Origin: Limimaricola cinnabarinus
GTDB taxonomy: Bacteria > Pseudomonadota > Alphaproteobacteria > Rhodobacterales > Rhodobacteraceae
Assembly (NCBI RefSeq): GCF_002723615.1
Contig: NZ_KZ304958.1
Coordinates: 1-64,000, forward strand
Direction of reading: 5' to 3'
Length of the DNA: 64,000 nt
Shown: in pieces, positions 52,570-61,049 of the stretch
How the letters are laid out: each line of letters opens with the position of its first letter
Position numbering within the stretch: the first letter of the stretch is position 1
Made by a program: the position numbers and the translations under genes
The notes under the pieces: generated by a model
The model's database searches: none
The model's input: only the letters and a program-made list of their open reading frames with translations
Told to the model about the DNA's origin: nothing

Positions 52570-52775
52570 CGATGGCAGGTCTCCTGACTTGCGGGTCAGC
52601 GCTTTTCCGAACCTTCCCGGGTGGGGACACCCAGTGGCATTCTCGGAATCGCTCGCCGCTCACAGTTGCGGGGGCAGTCACGGAGTCGGCGCCTTTTGGC
52701 TACACCTCACCGTATTCCCTTTTCATCCCGCGTCGCCCTCGGGGGCCAACGGGAACCATCATCCCAAAGCCTTGC
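52570..52775 (-). ncRNA. Cobalamin riboswitch
   Basis: On the minus strand, in order: GGTTCCCGTTGGCCCCCGAG, AAAAGGGAATACGGTGAGG, CTGCCCCCGCAACTGTGAGC, GAGAATGCCACTGGG, CCGGGAAGG and the closing AAGTCAGGAGACCTGCC (52574-52590). These are the conserved core elements of the AdoCbl riboswitch, including the B12 box. It precedes the BtuD-BtuF-BtuC-like genes on the same strand and should repress them when cobalamin is plentiful. It starts only about 36 nt after the znuA stop, so its promoter must lie inside or just after znuA. Confidence 0.95.
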
Positions 52776-52811
52776 CACGCCGCGGGCACGAAAGGCAAGC
52801 CGGGCGCTGCC

Positions 52812-53810
52812 TCAGGAGGCGCAGCCGGCGATGTCCTCGGCGACGGACCGGATCAGGGCGGGGTAGAAGCCCGGCCCTTCCTCGAGGTCGAGGCCGATCG
52901 GATCGATGACCGCCGCGCGGGCCGACGTGCCTTCGGTGACGGTCTCGACGAGGTTCTGGTTGAACTGCGGCTCGGAAAAGACGCAGGCGACGCCGAGATC
53001 GCGGACCCTGTCGCGCACCTCCTCGATCCGGGCCGGGCTCGGATCGGAGGCGTCGCTAAGCGAGATCGCGCCCGCCGCCGAGATCCCGAAGCGGTTCTCG
53101 AAATAGTGGTAGGCGTCATGGAACACGACGAACTCGATCTCGCCGGCCGAGGACAGCGCCGCGCGCGCATCGGCCATGGCCGCGTCGATCTCGTCCCGGC
53201 CCGCGGCGGCGTTGCCGCGATAGGTGTCGGCGTTCTCGGGGTCGAGCGCCGCGAGCTCATCGGCGATCAGGTCGAGCCAGACCTTGCCGTTCTCGGGGTC
53301 GAGCCAGGCATGGGGGTCGGTCCCCTCATGGTCATGTTCCTCGTGATCGTCATCATGATCATGGTCGTCATGCGCCGCGTCGGTCTCGTGCGCCTCGTCA
53401 TGCGTACTCCCATGCGCCCCGTCGCCATGGTCGTGGTCGTCGAACACCGCGCCCTCGCGGAAGTCGAGCGTGACGGTGCCCGGCGCGTCGAGCAGTTCGA
53501 CCACCAGCGCCTCCGGGGCCAGCGTGTCGATGGAGCCCCCGAGCCAGGGCTCCAGCGCCGGCCCGACCCAGAACACCGCATCCGCCCGTTCGAGCGCGCG
53601 CGCCTCCGAGGGGCGCAGCGAATAGTCATGCGGCGAGCCGCCCGCCCGCACGACGAGATCGGGGGTGCCGAGCCCGTCCATCACGCGGGCCACGAGGCTG
53701 TGCACCGGCGCGATGTCGGTGGCGACACGCGGCACCTCCGCGGTGACGGCGGTGGCGGCGGTCAGGGCGATAACGCTGCCGATCAGCGATCCTGCGGAGG
53801 TGATGGACAT
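52812..53810 (-). CDS. znuA: Zinc ABC transporter substrate-binding protein ZnuA
   Basis: 332-aa periplasmic zinc receptor of the cluster 9 family. A short signal peptide (cleavage near residue 23) precedes VATDIAPVHSLVARVMDG. GGSPHDYSLRPSEA carries the first zinc histidine. A long His/Asp-rich loop (about residues 125-165, with HDDHDHDDDHEEHDHEG) is the metal-collecting insert of ZnuA. AGGAG precedes the ATG. It is divergent from zur-znuC-znuB with putative Zur operators between. Confidence 0.93.
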   Translation of the reverse strand: MSITSAGSLIGSVIALTAATAVTAEVPRVATDIAPVHSLVARVMDGLGTPDLVVRAGGSPHDYSLRPSEARALERADAVFWVGPALEPWLGGSIDTLAPEALVVELLDAPGTVTLDFREGAVFDDHDHGDGAHGSTHDEAHETDAAHDDHDHDDDHEEHDHEGTDPHAWLDPENGKVWLDLIADELAALDPENADTYRGNAAAGRDEIDAAMADARAALSSAGEIEFVVFHDAYHYFENRFGISAAGAISLSDASDPSPARIEEVRDRVRDLGVACVFSEPQFNQNLVETVTEGTSARAAVIDPIGLDLEEGPGFYPALIRSVAEDIAGCAS

Positions 53811-53822
53811 CGGAAGCTCCTG

Positions 53823-53871
53823 TGATTATATAACACACGACACCCCATAGATCGTATGATATAACATATCA
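53823..53871. promoter_or_regulatory. Putative Zur operators between znuA and zur
   Basis: The 86-nt intergenic region is very AT-rich. TGATAT-AAC-ATATCA (53857-53871) is a palindrome 26 nt before zur, and TGATTATATAACACA (53823-53837), 13 nt before znuA, shares the TATAACA core. Alphaproteobacterial Zur boxes are AT-rich palindromes with this core. Position and content fit zinc-dependent repression of both transcripts; binding is inferred. Confidence 0.6.
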
Positions 53872-53896
53872 ACCCCATCCCATGCGGGAGAGTGCA

Positions 53897-54373
53897 ATGA
53901 CCAGCCAGGCGTTCGAAGCGCATGATCACCGCAGCTGCATCGCCGCAGGCGTCGCCTCGGCGGTCCAGATCTGCGCGGAGCGAAACCTCCAGCTCACGGC
54001 GGCGCGCCAGCGCGTGCTCGAAATCCTGCTCTCCGAGCACCGGGCCATGGGCGCCTACGAGATTCTCGAACATCTGCGCGCCGAGGGGCTCGGATCGCAG
54101 CCGCCGGTGGCCTACCGGGCGCTCGAATTCCTGACCAAGAACGGGTTCGCGCACCGGATCGAGCGGCTCAACGCCTTCATCGCCTGCTCGCATCTCGACA
54201 ATGCGCATGCGCCGGTCTTCCTGATCTGCCGCGCCTGCGAGCGCGTGGTCGAGGCCGAGGCCAACGCGGCGCAGGGCGAGATCGACCGTGTCGCCAGGCG
54301 GGCGGGCTTCGTCGTCGAACGGGCCGTGCGCGAGGCCGAGGGCCTCTGTCCCGCCTGCGCGCCCACGGCCTGA
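53897..54373 (+). CDS. zur: Zinc uptake regulator Zur (Fur family)
   Basis: 158-aa Fur-family repressor. The winged helix spans about residues 25-85 (LTAARQRVLEILLSEHRAMGAYEILEHL). The structural zinc site is formed by CRAC near 116 and CPAC at the C-terminus. Its place between znuA and znuCB identifies Zur rather than Fur. ATG 53897 with GGGAG 7 nt upstream is preferred; an in-frame ATG 53882 would add five residues. Confidence 0.93.
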   Translation: MTSQAFEAHDHRSCIAAGVASAVQICAERNLQLTAARQRVLEILLSEHRAMGAYEILEHLRAEGLGSQPPVAYRALEFLTKNGFAHRIERLNAFIACSHLDNAHAPVFLICRACERVVEAEANAAQGEIDRVARRAGFVVERAVREAEGLCPACAPTA

Positions 54374-54377
54374 TCCC

Positions 54378-55142
54378 ATGTCGCATCCCCTGATCGCCGC
54401 ACGAAACCTCACCGTCCGCCATGGCGAGACGACGGTCCTGCACAATGTGGATCTTCGGGTCGAGGCGGGCGAGATCGTCACCATCGTCGGGCCGAACGGC
54501 TCCGGCAAATCGACGCTGATCGCCGCGCTGCTCGGCGGCGTGCGCCCGACCACCGGCGGCGTGGAGCGCGCCGGCGGGCTCAGGATCGGTTACGTGCCGC
54601 AGCGGCTCGTGCTCGACCCCACCTTGCCGATGACGGTCGAACGCTTTCTCGGCCTGCCGCGCCGGATCTCCTCGGCCCGCGCCCGCGAGGCGCTGGAGCG
54701 GGCCGGCGTGCCGGAAATCGGGGGGCGGCAGATGGCGGCGCTGTCGGGCGGCCAGTTCCAGCGCGCGCTGCTGGCCCGGGCCATCCTCGAAGCGCCGCAG
54801 CTTCTCATCCTCGACGAGGCCACGGCCGGGCTCGACCAGCCGGGCTCCGCGGCCTTCTACGAGCGGATCGCGGAGGTGCGCCGCGACACCGGCTGCGGCG
54901 TGCTGATGGTCAGCCACGATTTGCATGTGGTGATGAGCGCCTCGGACCGGGTGATCTGCCTCAACGGTCATGTCTGCTGCGAGGGCACGCCCGAGGTGGT
55001 CGCCGCCGCGCCGGACTACCGGCGGCTGTTCGGGGCCGGGACGCGCGGCGCGCTGGCGCTCTACCGCCATCACCATGATCACGGGCACGACCACCCGCAT
55101 CACCACCACCATCACGACCAACCGCAGGATGCCGCAGAATGA
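54378..55142 (+). CDS. znuC: Zinc ABC transporter ATP-binding protein ZnuC
   Basis: 254-aa ATPase. Walker A GPNGSGKSTLIAALLGG near residue 35, signature LSGGQFQRALLARAI near 124, Walker B LLILDEATAGLD. The C-terminus carries a long histidine tract (RHHHDHGHDHPHHHHHH) that can bind zinc, as in many ZnuC proteins. ATG 54378 is 5 nt after the zur stop; the stop overlaps znuB. Confidence 0.94.
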   Translation: MSHPLIAARNLTVRHGETTVLHNVDLRVEAGEIVTIVGPNGSGKSTLIAALLGGVRPTTGGVERAGGLRIGYVPQRLVLDPTLPMTVERFLGLPRRISSARAREALERAGVPEIGGRQMAALSGGQFQRALLARAILEAPQLLILDEATAGLDQPGSAAFYERIAEVRRDTGCGVLMVSHDLHVVMSASDRVICLNGHVCCEGTPEVVAAAPDYRRLFGAGTRGALALYRHHHDHGHDHPHHHHHHDQPQDAAE

Positions 55143-55936
55143 TCCTCGACGACTTCATGACCCGCGCGACGCTCGCCGGGATCGGCACCGGCCTCGCGGC
55201 GGCGCCGCTGGGCTGCTTCGTGGTCTGGCGGCGCATGGCCTATTTCGGCGACGCGACCGCGCATGCGGCGATCCTCGGCGTGGCGCTGTCTCTGGCGCTG
55301 TCGCTGCCGGTCTTCATCGGGACGCTGGTGGTGGCGCTGATGATGGCGACGATCGTCGCCCTGATCTCGGGGCGCGGCTACGCGATGGACACGCTGCTCG
55401 GTGTCATGGCCCATTCGGCGCTGGCCTTCGGCCTCGTCGGCGTGACCTTCCTCGACGGCGTGCGGATCGACCTCATGGCCTATCTCTTCGGCGACATCCT
55501 GTCGGTGTCGCGCGCCGATCTCGCCGTGGTCTGGGGCGGTGCCCTTCTGGTGCTGGCGCTGATCGGCTGGCGCTGGTCGGCGCTGCTGACCGCGACGCTC
55601 AACCCCGATCTTGCCCGCGCCTCCGGGATCGACCCCAAGCGCGAGCAGCTGGTTCTGACGCTGGCGCTCGCCGTGGTGGTCGCGGTGGCGATCAAGGTGG
55701 TCGGCGTGCTGCTGATCACCGCGCTGCTGATCATCCCCGCCGCCACGGTCCGGCCCTTTGCCTCGACGCCCGAGCGCATGGGCCTTCTCGCGGCGCTCGT
55801 GGCGATGGTCTCGGCCTGGGCGGGGCTGCACGCCTCCTATGCGCTCGACACGCCCACCGGCCCGACCATCGTCTGCGTCACCGCGCTGCTCTTCAGCGCC
55901 TCGACCGTCGCCTCGGGCCTGCGCCGGGCGGCGTAA
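55139..55936 (+). CDS. znuB: Zinc ABC transporter permease ZnuB
   Basis: 265-aa permease of the ABC-3 family with about eight helices. LGCFVVWRRMAYFGDATAHAA near the N-terminus and YLFGDILSVSRADL are family markers. It overlaps znuC by ATGA. With ZnuA and ZnuC it completes high-affinity zinc uptake under Zur control. Confidence 0.94.
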   Translation: MILDDFMTRATLAGIGTGLAAAPLGCFVVWRRMAYFGDATAHAAILGVALSLALSLPVFIGTLVVALMMATIVALISGRGYAMDTLLGVMAHSALAFGLVGVTFLDGVRIDLMAYLFGDILSVSRADLAVVWGGALLVLALIGWRWSALLTATLNPDLARASGIDPKREQLVLTLALAVVVAVAIKVVGVLLITALLIIPAATVRPFASTPERMGLLAALVAMVSAWAGLHASYALDTPTGPTIVCVTALLFSASTVASGLRRAA

Positions 55937-56289
55937 GGGCGGGCATGCAGGCGCGGTCCCCCGGTGCCGCCGATCCTTCCGGGCGAACATGGCTTCGGCC
56001 CGGCTGCGGCGCTTGTCGTGCTTCGCCGCCGTCTTCTGCTTTCGTCTGGCGGCCCCTGATGCTGCCGGGAAGGCTGATCCTACGCTCGGGGCTCTGAGCC
56101 GCGGCCGCGCGGCCTCGTTGGCCGAAATACGCAGCCGGCGAAATCGAAGGGCCGGGCTTTGCGCGGGAAGACCCGGAAACTCCAGTTCCCGGCGCAACCG
56201 CAGATCGGAACAATCCCCGCCACCAGCCCATTGGACCGCTGCACCCCTGCGGGCGCAACTAGAAGGATGTCCCGAGGGAGAGCGATCGG
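55937..56289. other. Intergenic region between znuB and BCCT gene
   Basis: 353 nt with no gene I can support and no clear terminator. Codon-like signals are absent on both strands. The BCCT promoter should lie near its 3' part; CCGAGGGAGAGC just before 56290 is the ribosome-binding site. Confidence 0.35.
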
Positions 56290-57900
56290 ATGCAGAGACT
56301 GGCAGACCGGATGGGGCTCAGGACCGAGCCCGTCATCTTCTTCGCCTCCGCGGTATGTACGGCGGTGTTCGTGCTGGCACTGGTGATCGCGCCTGAGCCG
56401 ATCGGCGATGCCTTTGCCGCCGGACGAGCGTGGATCGTGACCAATCTGGGCTGGTTCTTCATCCTCGGCGTCAATGTCTGGCTCGGCTTTCTGGTCTGGG
56501 CCGCGATGAGCCGGCATGGCCATATCCGGCTCGGGCCCCGCGACAGCAGGCCGGACTACACGAACCTCTCCTGGTTCACGATGCTCTTTGCCGGCGGCAT
56601 CGGCACGGTTCTGATGTTCTGGGGCGTGGCCGAGCCGATCAGCCATTTCGCGACCCCGCCGCTGCCGGGCGTCGAGCCCTTTTCCGAGCAGGCGGCGCGC
56701 GATGCGATCTCGATCGCCACCTACCACCTCGCGCTGCACACCTGGACGATCTTCGCGCTGCCCGGCCTTGCCTTTGCCTATTTCATCAACCGCTACGATC
56801 TGCCGGTGCGGGTCAGCTCGGTGTTCTACCCGCTGCTGAGAGAAAACATCCACGGGCCATGGGGCAAGGCGATCGACATCGCCTCGATCCTTGGCACGCT
56901 GTTCGGCGTGGCGGTGTCGCTGGGGCTCGGCTCCTCGCAGATCGCCTCGGGCCTGTCGGCGCTGTTCGGCTGGGAGGCGGGCGTGCCGCTCAAGGTCGGC
57001 ATTCTCGCGGTGCTCACCGGCGTCGCCGTGGTCTCGATCGTGGCCGGGCTCGACAAGGGCGTGAAGCTCCTGTCGAACCTCAATATCGGCATGGCGGTCG
57101 GGCTGATGATCTTCGTGCTGGTCTTCGGCTCGACGCTGTTTTTGCTGCGCGGGATGGTCGAAACCTTCGGGCTCTATCTGGGCAACCTGCCGCGGCTCGC
57201 CTTCTGGAACGACATGCTGGCCGACACCAATCCCGGAAACGACGATTGGAGCTGGCAGGGCGGCTGGACGGTGTTCTACTGGGCATGGACCGTGACATGG
57301 TCGCCCTTCATCGGGCTTTTCGTGGCGCGGATCTCGCGCGGGCGGACGATCCGCGAATTCGTCTTCGGCGTGCTGCTGGCGCCATCGCTCTTCACCCTGA
57401 TCTGGTTTTCGATCTTCGGCTGGCAGGCGATGGAGATCGACGGCATCGGCACGGCCGCCCGCGCGGCGCTTGGCGAAGAGGCCGGAAAGCTGAGCGCCGC
57501 GGTCGCGGAGTCGGTGCCGCTGGCCATGTTCGCCTTCTTCGAGAACTTCCCGCTGGCCGATCTGGTGCAGGGCATCGCGGTGCTGGTGGTGGCGATCTTC
57601 TTTGCGACCTCGTCGGATTCGGCCTCGCTGGTGGTCGACATGCTCTGCACCGGCTCCGCCAAGCCCGGCCCGGTCCGCCAGCGCGTGTTCTGGGGCGTGT
57701 CAGAAGGGCTGGTGGCCGCGATGCTCCTGGTGCTTGCCGGCGATCTTGGGCTGACGGCATTGCAACAGGTCATCACGGTGGTGGGCCTGCCGATCTTCTG
57801 CCTCGTCTTCGCGATGATCCCCTCGCTGATACGCGGATTCCGCATCGAGGAGATCGACCATGTATCCGTCGGAAAGCGACCGGGCCTGTCGGATCTTTGA
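56290..57900 (+). CDS. BCCT-family betaine/carnitine/choline transporter
   Basis: 536-aa sodium- or proton-coupled carrier with 12 predicted helices. The family signature is visible in YWAWTVTWSPFIGLFVARIS (about residues 330-350), and the N-terminal WGVAEPISHFATPP and FFATSSDSASLVVDML complete it. BCCT carriers take up glycine betaine, choline, carnitine or related quaternary amines. No catabolic neighbours indicate the substrate. The short hydrophilic C-terminus suggests nutrient uptake rather than osmosensing. Confidence 0.92.
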   Translation: MQRLADRMGLRTEPVIFFASAVCTAVFVLALVIAPEPIGDAFAAGRAWIVTNLGWFFILGVNVWLGFLVWAAMSRHGHIRLGPRDSRPDYTNLSWFTMLFAGGIGTVLMFWGVAEPISHFATPPLPGVEPFSEQAARDAISIATYHLALHTWTIFALPGLAFAYFINRYDLPVRVSSVFYPLLRENIHGPWGKAIDIASILGTLFGVAVSLGLGSSQIASGLSALFGWEAGVPLKVGILAVLTGVAVVSIVAGLDKGVKLLSNLNIGMAVGLMIFVLVFGSTLFLLRGMVETFGLYLGNLPRLAFWNDMLADTNPGNDDWSWQGGWTVFYWAWTVTWSPFIGLFVARISRGRTIREFVFGVLLAPSLFTLIWFSIFGWQAMEIDGIGTAARAALGEEAGKLSAAVAESVPLAMFAFFENFPLADLVQGIAVLVVAIFFATSSDSASLVVDMLCTGSAKPGPVRQRVFWGVSEGLVAAMLLVLAGDLGLTALQQVITVVGLPIFCLVFAMIPSLIRGFRIEEIDHVSVGKRPGLSDL

Positions 57901-57929
57901 AGGACGGTTCGTGGCGAGGTGTTCGGAGC

Positions 57930-58330
57930 GCTGATCCAAGCGCAGGATGCCTCGCCGAAAGATGACGGTGGCGATGCGAGCGATGGCCGGGCGGAAGAGT
58001 TTGGGAGATCAGGCGCGGCGGGTCGCCACGCGCCTCCAGTCTTGAAGCCTGCCGAGCATGATCTCGATGCGGCTGAGCCGCTTTCGCCCGGGAACGCTGC
58101 TTATCCCTTGTCCTGCAGCGCTTTTCGAAACCCGTCAGCGTCATGGCCGCGATCCTCGCGCAGCCACTCGCTGTCAGACAGGCTGCTGATCAGCGCGCAT
58201 GCGCCGATATGATCGCTGGCCTGTCCGGCGGTGCGCAGGTCAATCGGTCGCCTCATGCTGTCACGACTGGCGTAAGGCTTGGTGTTCATGCCGCCCTTGG
58301 TTCGACCGGTGAGGCGACCGCGTCTCCTTT
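57930..58330 (-). pseudogene. Decayed IS5-family transposase remnant
   Basis: On the minus strand, fragments such as RTKGGMNTKPYASRDSMRRP, RGHDADGFRKALQDKG, RIEIMLGRLQDWRRVATRRA and PAIARIATVIF follow the order of the C-terminal half of IS5-type transposases. A frameshift lies near 58100, an in-frame stop near 58010, and the segment between the DADGFR and RIEIM motifs is shortened. The N-terminal half is missing. No terminal inverted repeats are found. It marks an old insertion next to the BCCT gene. Confidence 0.75.
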
Positions 58331-58440
58331 TTTGCGGCCATGCTGGTCGCAGTCCGGCGTGCTTTCAGATCGCTCGCGTCTTCGCTTCGTTATCGGAGCC
58401 AGGAAACATGCGCGGCGGCACAGATCAGCGCCTCCCGACG

Positions 58441-58671
58441 CTACCGCGCGTTTCGCGCCCAAGCCGCCATGACGGCGTGAACGGCCCCGGTTGTCGCGAT
58501 GATGGGGGTCATTGCCAGGACGACCGCCGTTTTATTTGAACCGTGCGAAGCCTCATGATCGGGCGGAACGTTCCTGTCCGAAAGGGGCGGCGGACGGAAA
58601 GTCTCCGGGATTCGCGGCTTTGGCGAAAAGGATTCTGGAAACAGGTCTTCGAAATCGACATTGCTGAGCAT
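58441..58671 (-). CDS. Small hypothetical protein
   Basis: 76 aa, starting MLSNVDFEDLFPESFSPKPR with a proline-rich middle and a hydrophobic C-terminal segment (TAVVLAMTPIIATTGAVHAV) that could be a membrane anchor. GGAGG 9 nt before ATG 58671 supports this start; an ATG at 58680 would overlap the ribosome-binding site. No family is recognised. It is in the same orientation as the DUF1127 gene 55 nt upstream and may share its transcript. Confidence 0.55.
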   Translation of the reverse strand: MLSNVDFEDLFPESFSPKPRIPETFRPPPLSDRNVPPDHEASHGSNKTAVVLAMTPIIATTGAVHAVMAAWARNAR

Positions 58672-58725
58672 CACGGACATCCTCCATCGAAACCGTTATC
58701 TGAGAGACGCGGTTGGAAATTCCGG

Positions 58726-59028
58726 TCACCAGAGGGATTCGAACAGGCAAGGTCGCCGCAGATGCGCCTTCGCAGTGGTCCGCGCGACCGGACTCATTCT
58801 CAATTCGCGGTCATCAAGACCGTATACGACGTTCTTGATTTCACCACGATATATCCCGATGTCGCGCAGCAACCTGTCATCCATGGCCTCGAGCGAGGCG
58901 ATCATCTTGCGACGTTGCCATCCCCGCATGACAGCCGCGATCCCACGACGAATGCCGCCCGGTGACGATTTTGAATGGTCGCAGCGCGGCAGCCGATTGA
59001 GTGCGTTTTTCTCGATGGAAAGATACAT
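58726..59028 (-). CDS. DUF1127 domain protein
   Basis: 100 aa. The DUF1127 (YjiS-like) motif is clear: RKMIASLEAMDDRLLRDIGI, followed by YRGEIKNVV. The family comprises small basic proteins that in alphaproteobacteria affect stress responses and RNA turnover. GGAGAAAATC precedes ATG 59028. About 180 nt upstream of the start is a structured element shared with the second DUF1127 gene. Confidence 0.82.
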   Translation of the reverse strand: MYLSIEKNALNRLPRCDHSKSSPGGIRRGIAAVMRGWQRRKMIASLEAMDDRLLRDIGIYRGEIKNVVYGLDDRELRMSPVARTTAKAHLRRPCLFESLW

Positions 59029-59207
59029 GATTTTCTCCGGTAAAAGGACCAGCAAAACAGGACGTCTGGCAGCATGCGGACCGCCCGGCAAAATAAGTCG
59101 ACCGGCGGAACGCTTTTGCCAGACAGCGCAATCGCGCCGTCGGCCTGTTCGATTTGTTGCGGATCAGAAGAACCCCGGTGCGAAACCGGCCCAGCCGGAC
59201 CGGACCG

Positions 59208-59280
59208 CCCGGGGCTACCGGCGGTTCAGCAGATTGCCTGCGAAAAACAGGAACCTCGTATGAAGGCTGAACATCATCAT
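59208..59280. repeat. Structured repeat copy 1, upstream of DUF1127 gene
   Basis: About 73 nt matching the copy at 62491-62560 at roughly 80 percent. It contains an outer inverted pair GTTCAG (59224-59229) and CTGAAC (59267-59272) and an inner CCTG/CAGG hairpin (59237-59251). It lies 180 nt before the start of the minus-strand DUF1127 gene. It may be a promoter/leader element or a small RNA; orientation is not established. The remaining gap 59281-59595 shows nothing else. Confidence 0.75.
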
Positions 59281-59595
59281 GCGTTCAATATACGTCTTTG
59301 ACTGTGTGAACTCAAGCGAGTGATGGGGGCATGCGACATTAAGGCGCGAAGCTGCCCATGGTGAAGATCATGGGGTGGCATAGGGAATTTCCGAAAAATC
59401 CACCGGATCTGGATGTGAATTCAGTTCAGCGCCGATCTTTCCATTCCTTTTCATCATCGAATTATGTCACATGTTGCCCGGCCCATCGGATATTTCGAAA
59501 ATCCCTGCCGCTGTCGTTTCACTCTGCCTGTGGCCCGGCCTCCGGTATCGCGATGAGGCGACCGGAAGGCTTTGCATGTCGAACCGGCCGCTTCG

Positions 59596-60897
59596 TCACC
59601 GGCCGACCGCGCTTTCCCTCGCTGATGCCGAAGGACTGCCCGGCTCCGTCGGGTCGGGCTCCGTGCGCGGGTCGAGCCCCACGGTAACGGGCGAAATGTC
59701 GGGGAGCGGCACGAATTTCTCGCGTTCGCCGACGGTCATCTCGGGCCCCGCCTTGATATGGGCGAGAACGAACAGCGCATAGGAGATCGCGATGGCGGAT
59801 TCGAACAGGAAGAACGAGAACGGTCCGTAAAGCGACATGAGGGCCGAGGCGAGCAACGGGCCGATCGCCGCGCCGATCGAATAGACCATCAGCAGCCGCC
59901 CCGAGGCCGCGACGTAGTATCTCCTGTCCAGCCGGTCGAAGGTCTGCGCGACGCAGAGCGGGTAGACACTGCTGATGGCACCGCCGAAGGCCAGCGCCAT
60001 GAGCATCAGGGCGGGCAGGGACACCTCGCTCGCGATCGACTTCGAAAGCAGGCCCCACGACACGCCCACAGCGATCAGCATCAAGGACATGACGATCCGC
60101 CGGTCGAACCGGTCCGCCAGCATGCCGATGGGCACCTGAAAGCTCAGCCCGCCGAGCACCACGGTGCTCATGAACAGCGCAGCCTCCGTCACGCTCAGCC
60201 CGATCTGGCGGGCAAAGACGACGCCCAAGGCGTAGAAGGAGCCGACGAGCATGCCCGCCACGCCGGCGCCGACCACGCCGACCGGGGAGGCTTCGAACAG
60301 CGCCTTCACGTTCAGGACGCGCAGCTCGCCCAAGTTCGGCTCTCCCAGGGTGGTCAGGGCCACGGGAACGAGCGACAGGCTCATCAGCGCGGCCGCCATC
60401 ATCATGAGATCGCTCCCCGCGACGGGGGCCGTGTTCACCAAGGTCTGGCCAAGGGCGATGGCGAGGTAGAAGGTCAGCATGTAATAGCCGAGAACGCGCC
60501 CGCGGGTTTCGTTGCTGCTGCGATCGTTGAGCCAGCTTTCGATCGCCGTCGTCATGCCGGCGATGCAGAACCCGTTGACGAGCCTCAGGATCATCCAGGC
60601 CGCCGGGTTGAAGAAGAACGCATAGGCCAGACAGGTCGCGGCGGTGAGCGCGGCAAAGGCCGAGAAGGCCCGGATATGTCCGATCCGCAGGATGACGTGC
60701 TTGCACTTCATCCCACCGAAGGCGAGGCCGAGGTAATAGGCCGCCATGATCGCGCCCGTCAGCGCGACCGGATAGCCCCCGGCTTCCATGCGAAGCGGCA
60801 GAACGACGCCGAGCAGGCTGTTTCCGGCCATGAAGGCTGTCGTGCCGCCGAGCAGGGATTTCACGGGTGCCAGGAGTTCGCGTAGTTTGTATGCCAT
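59596..60897 (-). CDS. MFS transporter (YcaD-like)
   Basis: 433-aa major facilitator with 12 predicted helices. RLVNGFCIAGMTTAIESWLN and TRGRVLGYYMLTFYLAIALG fall in the first half, and QVPIGMLADRFDRRIVM is the typical cytoplasmic loop between helices 8 and 9. The pattern resembles the YcaD/MFS_1 family; substrate is unknown. The C-terminal 40 residues are hydrophilic. GGAG lies before the ATG. Confidence 0.88.
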   Translation of the reverse strand: MAYKLRELLAPVKSLLGGTTAFMAGNSLLGVVLPLRMEAGGYPVALTGAIMAAYYLGLAFGGMKCKHVILRIGHIRAFSAFAALTAATCLAYAFFFNPAAWMILRLVNGFCIAGMTTAIESWLNDRSSNETRGRVLGYYMLTFYLAIALGQTLVNTAPVAGSDLMMMAAALMSLSLVPVALTTLGEPNLGELRVLNVKALFEASPVGVVGAGVAGMLVGSFYALGVVFARQIGLSVTEAALFMSTVVLGGLSFQVPIGMLADRFDRRIVMSLMLIAVGVSWGLLSKSIASEVSLPALMLMALAFGGAISSVYPLCVAQTFDRLDRRYYVAASGRLLMVYSIGAAIGPLLASALMSLYGPFSFFLFESAIAISYALFVLAHIKAGPEMTVGEREKFVPLPDISPVTVGLDPRTEPDPTEPGSPSASARESAVGR

Positions 60898-60992
60898 GGC
60901 CTGCTCCGCAATCTTGTCCTCAGGCGGGACAATTCATTTCGAACGTGAAGGCGGCCCGGCGATTGAGGGCCGCGCCGGGACCGCAACAATGA

Positions 60993-61018
60993 AAATACCC
61001 CGGCCGAAGCCGGGGCAT
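60993..61018 (-). terminator. Intrinsic terminator of dps
   Basis: On the minus strand GCCCCGGC-TTCG-GCCGGGG is followed by TATTTTCA: a 7-bp GC stem with a UUCG-type tetraloop and a T-rich tail, 32 nt after the dps stop. It is the clearest intrinsic terminator in the window. Confidence 0.85.
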
Positions 61019-61049
61019 TTCCTTCGCCTGCTGCCGCGGCGGGCCGCGT

